Source of the DNA: Sporisorium sorghi
Taxonomy: Eukaryota > Basidiomycota > Ustilaginomycetes > Ustilaginales > Ustilaginaceae
DNA length: 64,000 nt
Direction of reading: 5' to 3'
Assembly: GCA_023212695.1 (NCBI GenBank)
Contig: JALCCG010000107.1
Location: 1 to 64,000 of the forward strand
The translations under genes and the position numbers were made by a program. Numbering within the stretch: position 1 is the first letter of the stretch; each line of letters starts with the position of its first letter. Shown piece after piece: positions 9,977 to 19,693 of this stretch. The notes below the pieces were generated by a model that had not been told where the DNA came from, did not search any database, and worked only from the letters and a program-made list of their open reading frames with translations.

Positions 9977-11785
9977 TCACTTCGAAGAAGGCGGAGGCGG
10001 CGGCCCCATCGACCCGGGCAAATTCGCCTTGGCTCCCGGCAGCAACGAAAACTGGCCCTGCTTGAACCACTTTGCATCCTCCCCATCCTGGCCGCCCGCC
10101 TTCCTCTTGCTCGGATCGACCAGCTCGATCCCCTGCACGGGCGTGAACGATAACGACGACGCCGTGCCATCCATCCCACTCCCTCCCGGTCTACCCAACA
10201 CCGAGCTGGTCCCCGCCGCGCCCCCACTCGCCCCGCGCAACGCCGCCAACCTGCTCTTGTTCGCCTTGCTAATCTTACCCTTCGACCTGTCCTCCGCGGT
10301 CTGCGCCCTAATCTTCCCGGACGAGGAGCTATGAATCATGCCGAGCCCGACACTCTCGTCGTAGCCGAACGCCTCCTCTTCCTGCTTGCCGAACTCCATG
10401 CGGTTCTGCATCTTGCGCAGCTCGGTCATGCCGTTGCGCTCCTTGGCTTTGCGCGCCTTGCGCCCGCCGCGGCGCTTCTTGCCGCCGCTGCCCTCCTTGG
10501 GGATGGGCAGCACCTTGTCGAGTTTCTGCGGCGGCGGCTCGAGCAGCTTTTCGATCTTCTTGGCCAGCTCGGTGTGCAGTTTGTGGCCGTACGAGCCGTC
10601 GCGGCTGGCGGACTTGCCTGCATCCATGCGTGCGGCGAGGAGCGCTTTGGCAGAGACCATGCGGACGGCTTGGCGCTTGTAGTCGTCCGGAGTGTTGGCG
10701 ATGAGCGAGCTCTGTGTGATGAAGCCCGAGGAGCGCGCGGAGCCGGCGTGCGCGGACGAGAGCCCGATCGAGTGCTTCTTGGCCGCACCGAGCAGGTGCA
10801 CGTTGCAAGCTGGGATCTTGGATAGACCGTCCAACCCACCAGCGACACCGAGCAGCTTGGTCGCCGTGCGTGTCCCCACGACCGCAGACAGGTTGGGCGC
10901 TACAAACGACATTCTCGACTCGACGTAAGCAAGGATGCGCGAACGCACCGATTCCAGCTCAAACACCATGCTCAACGCTTCCTGCACCGCATGCCATTCG
11001 GAAGGAGCAAGCGGTTGCCCCGTTGTCGTAGAGGCTGTCATGCTGATGACCATCACCGTACCGTGTGGCAAGATACCCTCGAGCGAAGAGGTGGGGATGG
11101 TCTCGTCGTTGCCTATCGCTTTGACAGCTTGAATGTAGTCCCAAGGACTGGGGATGAGCGTTTCGAGTTCCGGGAACCGCGGCGAGTAGTGGTCGCGGAT
11201 GAACTTGTGGACCACCATGACTTCGTTGTCGACGTCGACGGCGATGTTGTTCGCTTTCACGATGAGGTGGTACTCGGGCGAGTCTTCGAGCACACCTGCG
11301 AGGTCGGGCTCGGGGAGCGCCATGTAATGGTCAATCTGTTTCAGCACGTCGTGGACGGCGGTGCTGCCCTTGTGAAGGAGGGAAGCGACGCTGCGGACGC
11401 TGGTGGTTTTCGTCAAATCGAGATCGTCGACGTCTGCCTGGTCGCGTTCCGCTGTAGGTTGTACAGCGTTCCGACCTAGCTGCACGCCGTTGGAACCGCC
11501 TTGTCCTGCCGTTGATGATGAAGATGACTCGGCTGCATTGGCGTCCGCCATCGAATCGTTGCCGTCGTCGTCATCGCTACCGCCCTCGAGGTCGCCAAGG
11601 TCCGCGTCGTCTACGTGTACCCTCTTGACATCTGGCCCGTCGCCATTCTCTGGATATGCTCGCTTGCGGCTGTCGGTGTTGTCGCCATTCGTGGACTGGT
11701 GCGCCTCGCTGTGCTCCTGAACGCCAATCTCGTGCTCGTCGTCCGAGCCAAAGTCGGCGAGCAGTTCGTCTGCAAAGCTGGCCAT
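9977..11785 (-). CDS. PRP31: U4/U6 snRNP splicing factor PRP31
   Basis: A 602-aa nuclear protein with the conserved start MASFADELLADFG, an acidic N-terminus, a NOSIC/NOP domain (about 250-390) containing GLSKIPACNVHLLGA, and the PRP31 C-terminal domain with the Lys/Arg-rich GGKKRRGGRKARKAKERNG stretch and KMQNRMEFG. It binds the U4 snRNA-15.5K complex and is needed to form the U4/U6.U5 tri-snRNP. Length is in the usual range (about 500-600). It converges with the synthetase fusion (125 bp between stops) and diverges from the small orphan gene. No oddities. Confidence 0.95.
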   Translation of the reverse strand: MASFADELLADFGSDDEHEIGVQEHSEAHQSTNGDNTDSRKRAYPENGDGPDVKRVHVDDADLGDLEGGSDDDDGNDSMADANAAESSSSSTAGQGGSNGVQLGRNAVQPTAERDQADVDDLDLTKTTSVRSVASLLHKGSTAVHDVLKQIDHYMALPEPDLAGVLEDSPEYHLIVKANNIAVDVDNEVMVVHKFIRDHYSPRFPELETLIPSPWDYIQAVKAIGNDETIPTSSLEGILPHGTVMVISMTASTTTGQPLAPSEWHAVQEALSMVFELESVRSRILAYVESRMSFVAPNLSAVVGTRTATKLLGVAGGLDGLSKIPACNVHLLGAAKKHSIGLSSAHAGSARSSGFITQSSLIANTPDDYKRQAVRMVSAKALLAARMDAGKSASRDGSYGHKLHTELAKKIEKLLEPPPQKLDKVLPIPKEGSGGKKRRGGRKARKAKERNGMTELRKMQNRMEFGKQEEEAFGYDESVGLGMIHSSSSGKIRAQTAEDRSKGKISKANKSRLAALRGASGGAAGTSSVLGRPGGSGMDGTASSLSFTPVQGIELVDPSKRKAGGQDGEDAKWFKQGQFSLLPGAKANLPGSMGPPPPPSSK

Positions 11786-12145
11786 CTTTGCGATTTGCTG
11801 CAGCTATCCAACAGCTGATGCAGATGTGCTGAGAGGCTTGTGCGGTGGGTGATGGTGGCTGGAATGGAAGAAGCCCAACCAGGGTCCATCCAGAAAATCT
11901 CGAACGGCATGCAACAGCGCAAGGCGACTTGAAAAATCTCGGCCGGATTTTCAAGGCGAATGTGGAGAAAAAGCAAAGCTTCTCGCCGAGAATATCCGAG
12001 CTGCTTCAAAAAAGCAACTCAGCCACCTTGTCTGTTGCCATTCACCTTTACCTCCTTCTTCTCAAAGCAATTCTCTTCATCTCGTTGCTCTCGAACAGCT
12101 GCAGACAGCTAGCAGGGACAAGCTGCTCTCTGCTCTACAGGCACG
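11786..12145. promoter_or_regulatory. Divergent promoter between PRP31 and the small orphan gene
   Basis: A 360-bp bidirectional intergenic region. A CT/TC-rich leader precedes the 12146 ATG. No recognised binding site or TATA element is seen. Confidence 0.35.
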
Positions 12146-12646
12146 ATGGCTCAACTACCGCCATACCTGGTGCGGATCGTCGCATCGATGCTGACGCAGG
12201 CGCTCACACGCAAACTAGCCAACTCGCCACTGTTCTTCCGCATCGTCGACCGCATGATCCACGAGATCGACCACATGCCGCACCGAGTCCAAGGGCGACA
12301 CGTACCTCCGTATCAGCCGCCATTAGGCATGCGAGAGAGCGAATGGGACCAGGACCACGGAGAGCCGCACAACGAGCCATCGCCTTTCCCTCCCTCTTCC
12401 AGAAACAAGCAAGGTGGAGCCAAAACAGCGGAAGGAGAATCGGATAGACCGCCAATGAGCTTTGAGGAAGCGCAAAGACAGAGGGCGAGGATGTCGTACC
12501 AGCAGTCGCAGAGGTTGGCGCAACGCGATCGTGCGAGGGCGCAGGCGCAGCAACAGACGGTCAAGGACGATTCGGTGTCGAGAGAGTTGAAGGAGCTGCA
12601 GGACAAGTTGCGTGAGTTGCGCAATAGCAAGCCCGGATCGTCGTAG
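12146..12646 (+). CDS. Small conserved-looking protein of unknown function, 166 aa
   Basis: The family is not recognised. The first 50 residues are helical and partly amphipathic (MAQLPPYLVRIVASMLTQAL) and could be a mitochondrial targeting or membrane-associating helix. The middle is Pro/Ser-rich and polar. The last 60 residues are rich in Gln, Arg and Glu and look like a coiled coil ending in ELKELQDKLRELRN. Coding is supported by a proper ATG, an uninterrupted frame and codon use like its neighbours. It is divergent from PRP31 and upstream of MCM6. Mitochondrial location is only a guess from the N-terminus. Confidence 0.65.
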   Translation: MAQLPPYLVRIVASMLTQALTRKLANSPLFFRIVDRMIHEIDHMPHRVQGRHVPPYQPPLGMRESEWDQDHGEPHNEPSPFPPSSRNKQGGAKTAEGESDRPPMSFEEAQRQRARMSYQQSQRLAQRDRARAQAQQQTVKDDSVSRELKELQDKLRELRNSKPGSS

Positions 12647-13217
12647 GATCGGATGCCTTTGATTCGCTCCTCTCATCGGACTCTTTACGCACAGCGGTGG
12701 CGACGGCTGAGGAGAAGGTGTCACCAACCTCATCCCAGGCCAAATTTTGACTGTGTTAGAGTTACAGAAATGTCGAAATTCAAGAAAATTTGTGCGCGCG
12801 CTTGAGAAGACGCGTCTTGTTCGAGCGAAAAGCACTTTACACGACACGCGTTTGCACGCGTCCAAAGTCATTTACACGTCGAGCACAGAGTTGCTTTGAG
12901 CGGCGAATCGAAAAGGCTTTCGAGCGAGAGAGAGCATCGTTCTGGAAGTGAGAGGCTGCGTGCGTGACTGCGAAAAGAGAGCGCGCGCAAAGAGAAAGAC
13001 AGAGAGGAAATTCACAAACAACACTCGAGATTGACACCTCGACGCTGGTATTCTTCGCAAGATCACATCCACCACTCCCGTCCATCACACACCATCATCT
13101 CTCACCTCATACCCCTTCAAGACACTGGGACCCTAGATAGATTGCTGCTTCATCTTCACTCGCTCGCATCGAAACTTACATCGCAAGAGAAGAAAGCCTC
13201 CCCTCACATAGCAAAGG
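12647..13217. promoter_or_regulatory. MCM6 promoter region
   Basis: A 571-bp region holding the 3' end of the orphan gene and the MCM6 promoter and leader. It contains three ACGCGT boxes (listed separately) and a purine-rich GAGAGA-type leader at about 12920-13010. Confidence 0.55.
12810..12861. promoter_or_regulatory. Cluster of three MCB (MluI cell-cycle box) motifs
   Basis: ACGCGT occurs at 12810-12815, 12846-12851 and 12856-12861, about 360-410 bp before the MCM6 ATG. This is the known binding core of the fungal MBF factor (Mbp1/Swi6 type), which drives G1/S transcription of replication genes. The motifs are seen directly; MBF control of this gene is inferred. Confidence 0.6.
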
Positions 13218-16181
13218 ATGTCGTCCTCATCCGCAATGCCCTCCTCGCCTCTGGGCAGGATTGGCGGCCAGAACCGAAGTGGCGATCAGGAACGTCTCGA
13301 CCCTCTCGCTCTCGGCAGATCAAACAACACGAGTGGCGTAGGCGCCAGCGCACACCGAGCCTTCACTCCGGGCACTTCCGAGGCTGGCTCGCTCAACCTC
13401 GAACGCCAGCTGCGAGGACAATACGAAGACGACGCCAGCACAATCAACCGAGACCAGTCTCGACCCATGGATGAGGATGCCACCCCTCGTCGCCCTCGAC
13501 CGCGCGCTGCCGTCGACACTCAAGATATCCCGCCCGTCGTTGACGAAGTCGGTGAGCGTGTGCGCGAGGGTTTCGCACAGTTCCTCGAGAGCTTTGTCGA
13601 CCAGCCCTTGTCTGGCTCCCCTGACCCTAACGGCGAAAAGGTGCAGGACCCCGTGTACATTGACCAGATCTATGCTCTGCGAGACTACAACCGCACGACG
13701 CTCTTTGTCGACTTCGGCCACATTCTCCGCCACGACGAGGTGCTGGCACGGGCCATCAGCGACCAGTACTACCGATTTGTCCCCTATCTCCGCCGTGCAC
13801 TCCTCGACCTCGTCAACACGTACGTGCCCAACTACCTCTACCTCAACGCCCACGTCGCCGCAACCGCATCCTCCGGCCTCATTCACCGAGACTTTTCCGT
13901 CTCGTTCTACAACCTCGGCCTCGTTTCTGGCATCCGCGATCTGCGCACCGACCGCGTCGGCAAGCTCGTCTCCATCAGCGGCACCGTCACGCGAACGAGC
14001 GAAGTCAGACCAGAACTTCTGTATGGTGCCTTCACCTGCACCGCATGCTCGGGGACCGTTCGCGATGTCGAGCAGCAGTTCAAGTATACCGAGCCCGTCA
14101 TGTGCAGAAACCCCGTCTGCCAGAACAGGAGGGAGTGGCAGCTCAATGTCGATCAAAGTCGATTCTGCGATTGGCAAAAAGTGCGCATCCAGGAAAACGC
14201 AAACGAGATTCCGACGGGAAGCATGCCGCGCAGTCTCGACGTGATTCTGCGATCCGAGATCGTCGAGCGCGCCAAGGCCGGTGACAAGTGCGTGTTTACA
14301 GGCACGTTCATCGTTGTGCCCGACGTGTCGCAGCTCGGCGTGCCCGGTGTCAATGCGCAGATCCAGCGAGAGGCACAGGGCGGTCGACCCGCCGAGGGCG
14401 TCAATGCGCAGGGTGTCTCGGGTCTCAAGAGTCTCGGTGTGCGTGATTTGACCTACAAGACCGCCTTCCTCGCCTGCATGGTGCAGAGCGCCGATGCGAG
14501 GGGAGGCAACGACATCCGTGCCGATTTTACCGATGACAACGAGGACCCGGAAACACTCATGGACTCGCTCACCGAGGCCGAGAGGGACGAGCTCGAGGCC
14601 ATGGTCATGTCCGAAGACATCTACAGCCGTCTCGTCCAGTCGATCGCCCCCACCGTGTACGGTCACGACATTGTCAAGAAGGGCATCCTGCTTCAACTCA
14701 TGGGCGGCGTGCACAAGTCGACCAAGGAAGGCATGCGTCTTCGAGGCGACATCAACATCTGCATCGTCGGCGATCCGTCCACGAGCAAGTCGCAGTTCCT
14801 CAAGTACGTGTGTGGATTCATGCCTCGCGCCGTCTACACGTCTGGCAAGGCGTCTTCCGCTGCGGGTCTCACAGCAGCTGTGGTGAAAGACGAAGAGACG
14901 GGCGAGTTTACCATCGAAGCCGGAGCGCTCATGCTCGCCGACAACGGCATCTGCGCCATTGACGAGTTTGACAAGATGGACGTCGCGGACCAAGTAGCGA
15001 TCCACGAGACCATGGAGCAGCAGACCATCAGTATCGCCAAGGCGGGCATCCAGGCGACGCTCAACGCGCGCACCTCCATCCTCGCCGCGGCCAACCCGGT
15101 CGGGGGCCGCTACAACCGCAAGCAGACGCTGCGTGCCAACGTGGCCATGTCGGCGCCCATCATGTCGCGATTCGATCTGTTCTTCGTCGTGCTCGACGAA
15201 TGCAACGAGTCGGTCGACATGAACATTGCGCAGCACATTGTCAACGTGCACCGCTTCCGCGACGCGGCCATCGACCCGGAGTTCAGCACCGAGGCGATCC
15301 AGCGGTATATCAGGTATGCACGTACGTTCCAGCCCAAGCTGACGCCCGAGGCGAGCGACGTGTTGGTGGACAAGTACCGCCAGCTGCGCCAGGACGACTC
15401 GGGTCCGGGCAAGAACTCGTACCGCATCACGGTGCGTCAGTTGGAGTCGATGATCCGGCTGTGCGAGGCGATCGCACGTGCTAATTGTAGGCATGAGATT
15501 ACGCCGGCGTTTGTGCGCGAGGCGTACTCGTTGCTGCGCCAGTCGATCATTCATGTGGAGAAGGACGACATTGACTTTGATGAAGAGGAGGAGCAGCAGC
15601 AGCAGCGCGCGGCGCCAAAGCAGGAGAGGCAGGGCACCGCGGCCGCCCCGGCGTCGGGTGCTCAGCCGTCGTCCTCCCTGGGCGCGATGGACGAGGACTC
15701 GATGGACCCCAACCTGCCCGAGTCGATGGACCGCTCGTCCTCTGTCGCAGGTGGCGCTACGGCTGAGATGGCCCCAAGCTCCGCCGCATCGAAGCGCAAG
15801 ATCCGCATCACGTTCGACCGATACATGGAGATCGCCAATCTCGTCGTGCTGCGCGTCAACGAGGTGGAGCGCCAAACGATGCGCGGCGTGGCGCGCTCCG
15901 AGCTCGTCGACTGGTACCTGCTGCAGCGCGAGAATGAGATCGAGACGATGGACCAGTTCGAAGAGGAGACCGAGTTGATCAAAAAGGTGCTGACCAAGTT
16001 GGTCAAAGATTCGATGCTGCTCGAGCTGCGCGAGCAGGTCGACGAGGACGGCAACCCGATCAGCAGTGTTGGCGAGTCGTCGGGCGGCGAGGCGAGTGGG
16101 TCGTCGGCGCGCGATCCCGTGCTGATGGTGCACCCGCAGGTGGATCTTGACAGTATTGGCGCTACCACCAGCTCGGTTTAA
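13218..16181 (+). CDS. MCM6: DNA replication licensing helicase subunit MCM6
   Basis: A 987-aa nuclear AAA+ protein of the MCM2-7 replicative helicase. Visible are the N-terminal MCM domain with a zinc finger (CTACSG ... CRNPVCQNR), Walker A GDPSTSKSQ, Walker B with CAIDEFDKM, the sensor region AANPVGGRYNRK and the arginine-finger motif MSRFDLFF. The MCM6-like tail includes a winged-helix region near EEETELIKKVLTKLVKDSM. IMSRFDLFFVVLDECNE and the C-terminal domain fit MCM6 better than MCM4 or MCM7. A Gln/Ala/Ser-rich insert lies between the ATPase core and the tail (about residues 790-850). Promoter MCB motifs suggest G1/S expression. Confidence 0.93.
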   Translation: MSSSSAMPSSPLGRIGGQNRSGDQERLDPLALGRSNNTSGVGASAHRAFTPGTSEAGSLNLERQLRGQYEDDASTINRDQSRPMDEDATPRRPRPRAAVDTQDIPPVVDEVGERVREGFAQFLESFVDQPLSGSPDPNGEKVQDPVYIDQIYALRDYNRTTLFVDFGHILRHDEVLARAISDQYYRFVPYLRRALLDLVNTYVPNYLYLNAHVAATASSGLIHRDFSVSFYNLGLVSGIRDLRTDRVGKLVSISGTVTRTSEVRPELLYGAFTCTACSGTVRDVEQQFKYTEPVMCRNPVCQNRREWQLNVDQSRFCDWQKVRIQENANEIPTGSMPRSLDVILRSEIVERAKAGDKCVFTGTFIVVPDVSQLGVPGVNAQIQREAQGGRPAEGVNAQGVSGLKSLGVRDLTYKTAFLACMVQSADARGGNDIRADFTDDNEDPETLMDSLTEAERDELEAMVMSEDIYSRLVQSIAPTVYGHDIVKKGILLQLMGGVHKSTKEGMRLRGDINICIVGDPSTSKSQFLKYVCGFMPRAVYTSGKASSAAGLTAAVVKDEETGEFTIEAGALMLADNGICAIDEFDKMDVADQVAIHETMEQQTISIAKAGIQATLNARTSILAAANPVGGRYNRKQTLRANVAMSAPIMSRFDLFFVVLDECNESVDMNIAQHIVNVHRFRDAAIDPEFSTEAIQRYIRYARTFQPKLTPEASDVLVDKYRQLRQDDSGPGKNSYRITVRQLESMIRLCEAIARANCRHEITPAFVREAYSLLRQSIIHVEKDDIDFDEEEEQQQQRAAPKQERQGTAAAPASGAQPSSSLGAMDEDSMDPNLPESMDRSSSVAGGATAEMAPSSAASKRKIRITFDRYMEIANLVVLRVNEVERQTMRGVARSELVDWYLLQRENEIETMDQFEEETELIKKVLTKLVKDSMLLELREQVDEDGNPISSVGESSGGEASGSSARDPVLMVHPQVDLDSIGATTSSV

Positions 16182-16912
16182 TGGCTCTTCTTGGCCTGCT
16201 GTCATCTGTACTTTTAGAAGCGTTCCACTTCTCTGTGGTTCGCTGTGCTTGCTTTGCTTCGTGTTGTATCCTGTTTCTGTTTCTAGGTTCGCTCAGGGAT
16301 ATCATGACTTTCTACCATCCATTCCGTGTGCAGTGCAGTGCAGTGCAAAAAGAGGATCGCCACAAAGCTAAGATCCAAGCATCAGCCTTCCCGAACTGGA
16401 GAATGGTGGATGCTCAGGTGACCAGCTCAAAGACAGGGGCTCTCAATCTTAACCTCGTGTCTCTACAAAGCTCTCGATCGCTCTTGCCTGAAGGGTAGGC
16501 GTCGTTCGACTCCTGACGAACCTTTCTTATCAACAGCTGAATCCGGGAATGGTCGTGCCGATGGGCTGCTCTCTGACGTTCAGGGTCCTACAGAAAAAAG
16601 AAAGGCGACAACGTAATCGCTCGCCGTTCGTTCGCGTACGGCGTCGGACCCCTGAGCTTAATGCACCAGAGGGATTCGAATTGAGACTCTCCATGGACGT
16701 CTTCCCATCCCGCAACCATCCCCGTTTAAGTTATAAACAGTCGATAGCGTTGGACACCGGACGGCATCAACCCCCGCATCTCGACTCCTCTTTTGCTCGC
16801 TCAAACACACTCAGATGCAGCGGATACAGCAGTTCGACAGCTACAACTAGAAGTGCAGACTTGCAACGTCTCCTCCCGCTGACCTCGTCAGCATCAGCCT
16901 TTGGACGCCGCC
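16182..16912. other. Intergenic region between MCM6 and ceramidase genes
   Basis: Holds the MCM6 3' end and the ceramidase promoter. A TATAAA is at 16732-16737, about 175 bp before the ceramidase ATG. Nothing else is recognised; a TTCGAAT at 16675-16681 was checked and is not part of a tRNA. Confidence 0.4.
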
Positions 16913-19525
16913 ATGACTGGCGCCACCGGCTACCAGCCGCTTCCCAGCAGGGAGAGCGAGGAGACGTGCGTATCCATGGACGAGGAGCTCAAGGTTGCCC
17001 TCGACAAGTCTCGTCCCACCAACAGCATCGATGAAGATGAAGCCCCAACCAAACGCCGCAGACCTTGGCTCCTGTTCAAAGCCGTTCTTTGTCTCATCCT
17101 CATCGCATCCACTGCGTTTGCTGCATGCTGTGCGTATCGCAGCGGCCGCGGCAATGGAGCGCCTGCGCTCTGGCCGGTCCGGCACATCTCGACGCATCAA
17201 CCCACTTCCGTCCATCTCGCCGCGGACTCGAACGTCGTCTTCGGCCTCGGCATCGGCGACGTCACAGGCCCGATCGTCGAAGTCAACATGATGGGCTACG
17301 CCTCGCTCCCGCAGACCAACACGGGCCTGCACATCCGTCTGCGCTCGCGCGCGTTCATCGTCGGCGGCTCCAGCGACGCACCCACCACCACCGCCTTCCT
17401 CACGAAACTCCTGCGCCGGTTCTCATCACGCCTGGTCCCGACCGCAGACGGCTCTCCTACGCGGTGGCTGTTCATCAATGCGGACATCTGCATGGGCGAC
17501 ACCGCCGTACGCAGAGCCGTAGTCGATGCGCTGCGCGAAAAGTACCCCGGCGTGTATGGCGAGCGGAACGTGGCGTTTGTGGGGACGCACTCGCACGCTG
17601 GGCCGGGTGGGTTCATGCAGGCGCTGCTGCCGACGCTGACGTCCAAGGGCGTTGTGCTGCAGAACTTTGACGCGATTGTCGAGGGCACTGTGCGCGCTGC
17701 TGTGCGTGCGCATGAGGATTTTGTCGCGAGGGAAGGGCGTGTCGAGCGGGGTGAGGCGACGGCGCGGCTGAGCTACGGCAAGACGCGGCTGGAGGACGCG
17801 CATGTGCAGCGCAGCCGGTATGCGTACGAGCAGAATCCGCAGGCGGAGCGTGAGTTGTATAACGACGAGGACCAGGATCACGACTTTGCGCTGCTCAAGT
17901 TCGACGACGTCAGCCCCGGCGAAGCGTCGGCAGCGGGATTTCTGTCGTGGTACGCAGTGCACGGCACGTCGCTGTACGAGAACAACACGCTCACTTCAGG
18001 CGACAACAAGGGCCTCGCTGCTCTTATCTACGAAACCGCACAACAGCCGGACGCGCTCCCCGGGCAGACGTCGTTCGTCGCCGGCTTCTCGCAGGCGCTG
18101 GTGGGGGATACGTCGCCGAACACCAAAGGCGCGTGGTGCGACGACGGCTCGGTGTGCGAGTACAAACACTCGACCTGCGATAACGGCAAGGGCAAGGAGC
18201 GCGTTCAGACATGCCACGGGCGCGGGCCCGCATGGGGACTGGACGAGTACATTCCCGTCAGCCCGACGGGCGGCTACGACTGGGCGTCGAACGAAATCAT
18301 TGCGCGCAAGCAGGTCGACGCCGCGCGCTCCATCATGCAGCGCGACTCTGCTGCTCACAGCGAGTACGAAGGCCTCTCGCCGCTCAGTGGGCCCGTGAAG
18401 AGCGTCAAGATGAACATCGACATGAGCCAGTACACCGTCTACCGCGCCGACGGCAGCCGCGTCAAGACCTGCCCTGCTGCGCTAGGGTACGGCTTTGCGG
18501 GCGGCACCACTGACGGCCCAGGTGCGTTCGACTTTGTGCAGGGCAGCAACGACACCGACCACCACAACGCGTTCTGGGACGTAGTGAAAGGGTTCATCAA
18601 GAACCCTGGCCCGGAACAGATCGCGTGTCAAGCCCCCAAGGCGATTTTGTTGGACATTGGAGAGATCCACAAGCCGTACGACTGGGGGCCGTCGATTGTC
18701 GAGGTGCAGATGCTGCGCCTCGGGCCGCTGTTCATCCTCATCGTCCCCGGCGAGTTTACCACGATGGCTGGGCGGCGGTTGAAGCGAGCGGTGGGGGAGG
18801 CGATCCAGCGCGCCGGGTTGGTCGCGCAGGGCGAGGAGCCCATCGTCCAGGTGAGCGGGCCAGCATCGACGTACGGCCACTACGTGACCACCGAGGAGGA
18901 ATACAGCGTGCAGCGGTACGAAGGCGCAAGCACGCTGTTCGGCCCGCACACGCTCGAGGCGTATATCGATGTCTTCTCGCGCCGCCTCGTGCCTGCGCTA
19001 CGCGAAGGTGCGCGCGACCTCCCCGTCGGCCCGCAGAGGTCGTTCGACATCGCCAAAGCGTGGAAGTTCAAAACGGGAGTGGTGTACGACAACCCGCCCC
19101 TCGGGCACGCGTTCGGAGACGTGCTCCAGCAGCCGCTGCTCACGTATCCGCTGCCCAGCAGCAACGTCACGCACTTCAACGGCGCTCCGACGGTTTTGGG
19201 GAGGAGCAACATCACCGCTTCGTTCGTCGCTGCTAACCCGCGCAATAATCTGCGCCTTGAGGGGACGTACTTTGAGATCCAGCGCTATGATGACGAGAGG
19301 GGAGAGTGGAAGGTGGAAAGGACGGATGGTCACCACTCGACGACGATGCGCTGGATCCGGACAAACGAGCTGCACGGCTCGAGCAAGGTCGAGATTGGCT
19401 GGGATGTCGAGCCGTGGACCAAGCCGGGGTTGTACAGGATTGTGTATTATGGTGATCGCAAGACGCCGTTCACGGGCAAGATTCAGCCGTTTGAGGGTAT
19501 GTCGAACGAGTTCTACCTTGTTTAG
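16913..19525 (+). CDS. Neutral/alkaline ceramidase
   Basis: An 870-aa enzyme that hydrolyses ceramide to sphingoid base and fatty acid. Family hallmarks: GLGIGDVTGPIVEVNMMGYA at the start of the catalytic domain, GTHSHAGPGGF with zinc-binding histidines, and the active-site motif VGDTSPNTKGAWC with the nucleophile serine. A C-terminal Ig-like domain ends GMSNEFYLV. Residues about 47-72 form one hydrophobic helix (LLFKAVLCLILIASTAFAACC) preceded by a basic, charged cytosolic-looking stretch, so it reads as a type II membrane protein or uncleaved anchor rather than a classic short signal peptide. The ATG at 16913 is the first in frame. Confidence 0.92.
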   Translation: MTGATGYQPLPSRESEETCVSMDEELKVALDKSRPTNSIDEDEAPTKRRRPWLLFKAVLCLILIASTAFAACCAYRSGRGNGAPALWPVRHISTHQPTSVHLAADSNVVFGLGIGDVTGPIVEVNMMGYASLPQTNTGLHIRLRSRAFIVGGSSDAPTTTAFLTKLLRRFSSRLVPTADGSPTRWLFINADICMGDTAVRRAVVDALREKYPGVYGERNVAFVGTHSHAGPGGFMQALLPTLTSKGVVLQNFDAIVEGTVRAAVRAHEDFVAREGRVERGEATARLSYGKTRLEDAHVQRSRYAYEQNPQAERELYNDEDQDHDFALLKFDDVSPGEASAAGFLSWYAVHGTSLYENNTLTSGDNKGLAALIYETAQQPDALPGQTSFVAGFSQALVGDTSPNTKGAWCDDGSVCEYKHSTCDNGKGKERVQTCHGRGPAWGLDEYIPVSPTGGYDWASNEIIARKQVDAARSIMQRDSAAHSEYEGLSPLSGPVKSVKMNIDMSQYTVYRADGSRVKTCPAALGYGFAGGTTDGPGAFDFVQGSNDTDHHNAFWDVVKGFIKNPGPEQIACQAPKAILLDIGEIHKPYDWGPSIVEVQMLRLGPLFILIVPGEFTTMAGRRLKRAVGEAIQRAGLVAQGEEPIVQVSGPASTYGHYVTTEEEYSVQRYEGASTLFGPHTLEAYIDVFSRRLVPALREGARDLPVGPQRSFDIAKAWKFKTGVVYDNPPLGHAFGDVLQQPLLTYPLPSSNVTHFNGAPTVLGRSNITASFVAANPRNNLRLEGTYFEIQRYDDERGEWKVERTDGHHSTTMRWIRTNELHGSSKVEIGWDVEPWTKPGLYRIVYYGDRKTPFTGKIQPFEGMSNEFYLV

Positions 19526-19693
19526 AAGCAGAGTGGACCTTGTAGAGATACCCTCTTCGCCGTCTCATTTGCCTTCAATGTCATGATCAGTGCTTCCACG
19601 CTGCACGCAATCGCCAGACTCGCACTCGGAACCAAGTCGTGCCATTGTCAAACACCAAGAGCACACTACAAACGAACACATCTAGACATCCAT

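Noticed and set aside
13320..16205. A 961-codon open frame antisense to MCM6
   Set aside because: It has no domain, a biased His/Asp/Val composition, and mirrors the codon bias of MCM6.
16675..16681. TTCGAAT resembling a tRNA T-loop
   Set aside because: The flanking bases cannot form the T stem or an acceptor stem on either strand.
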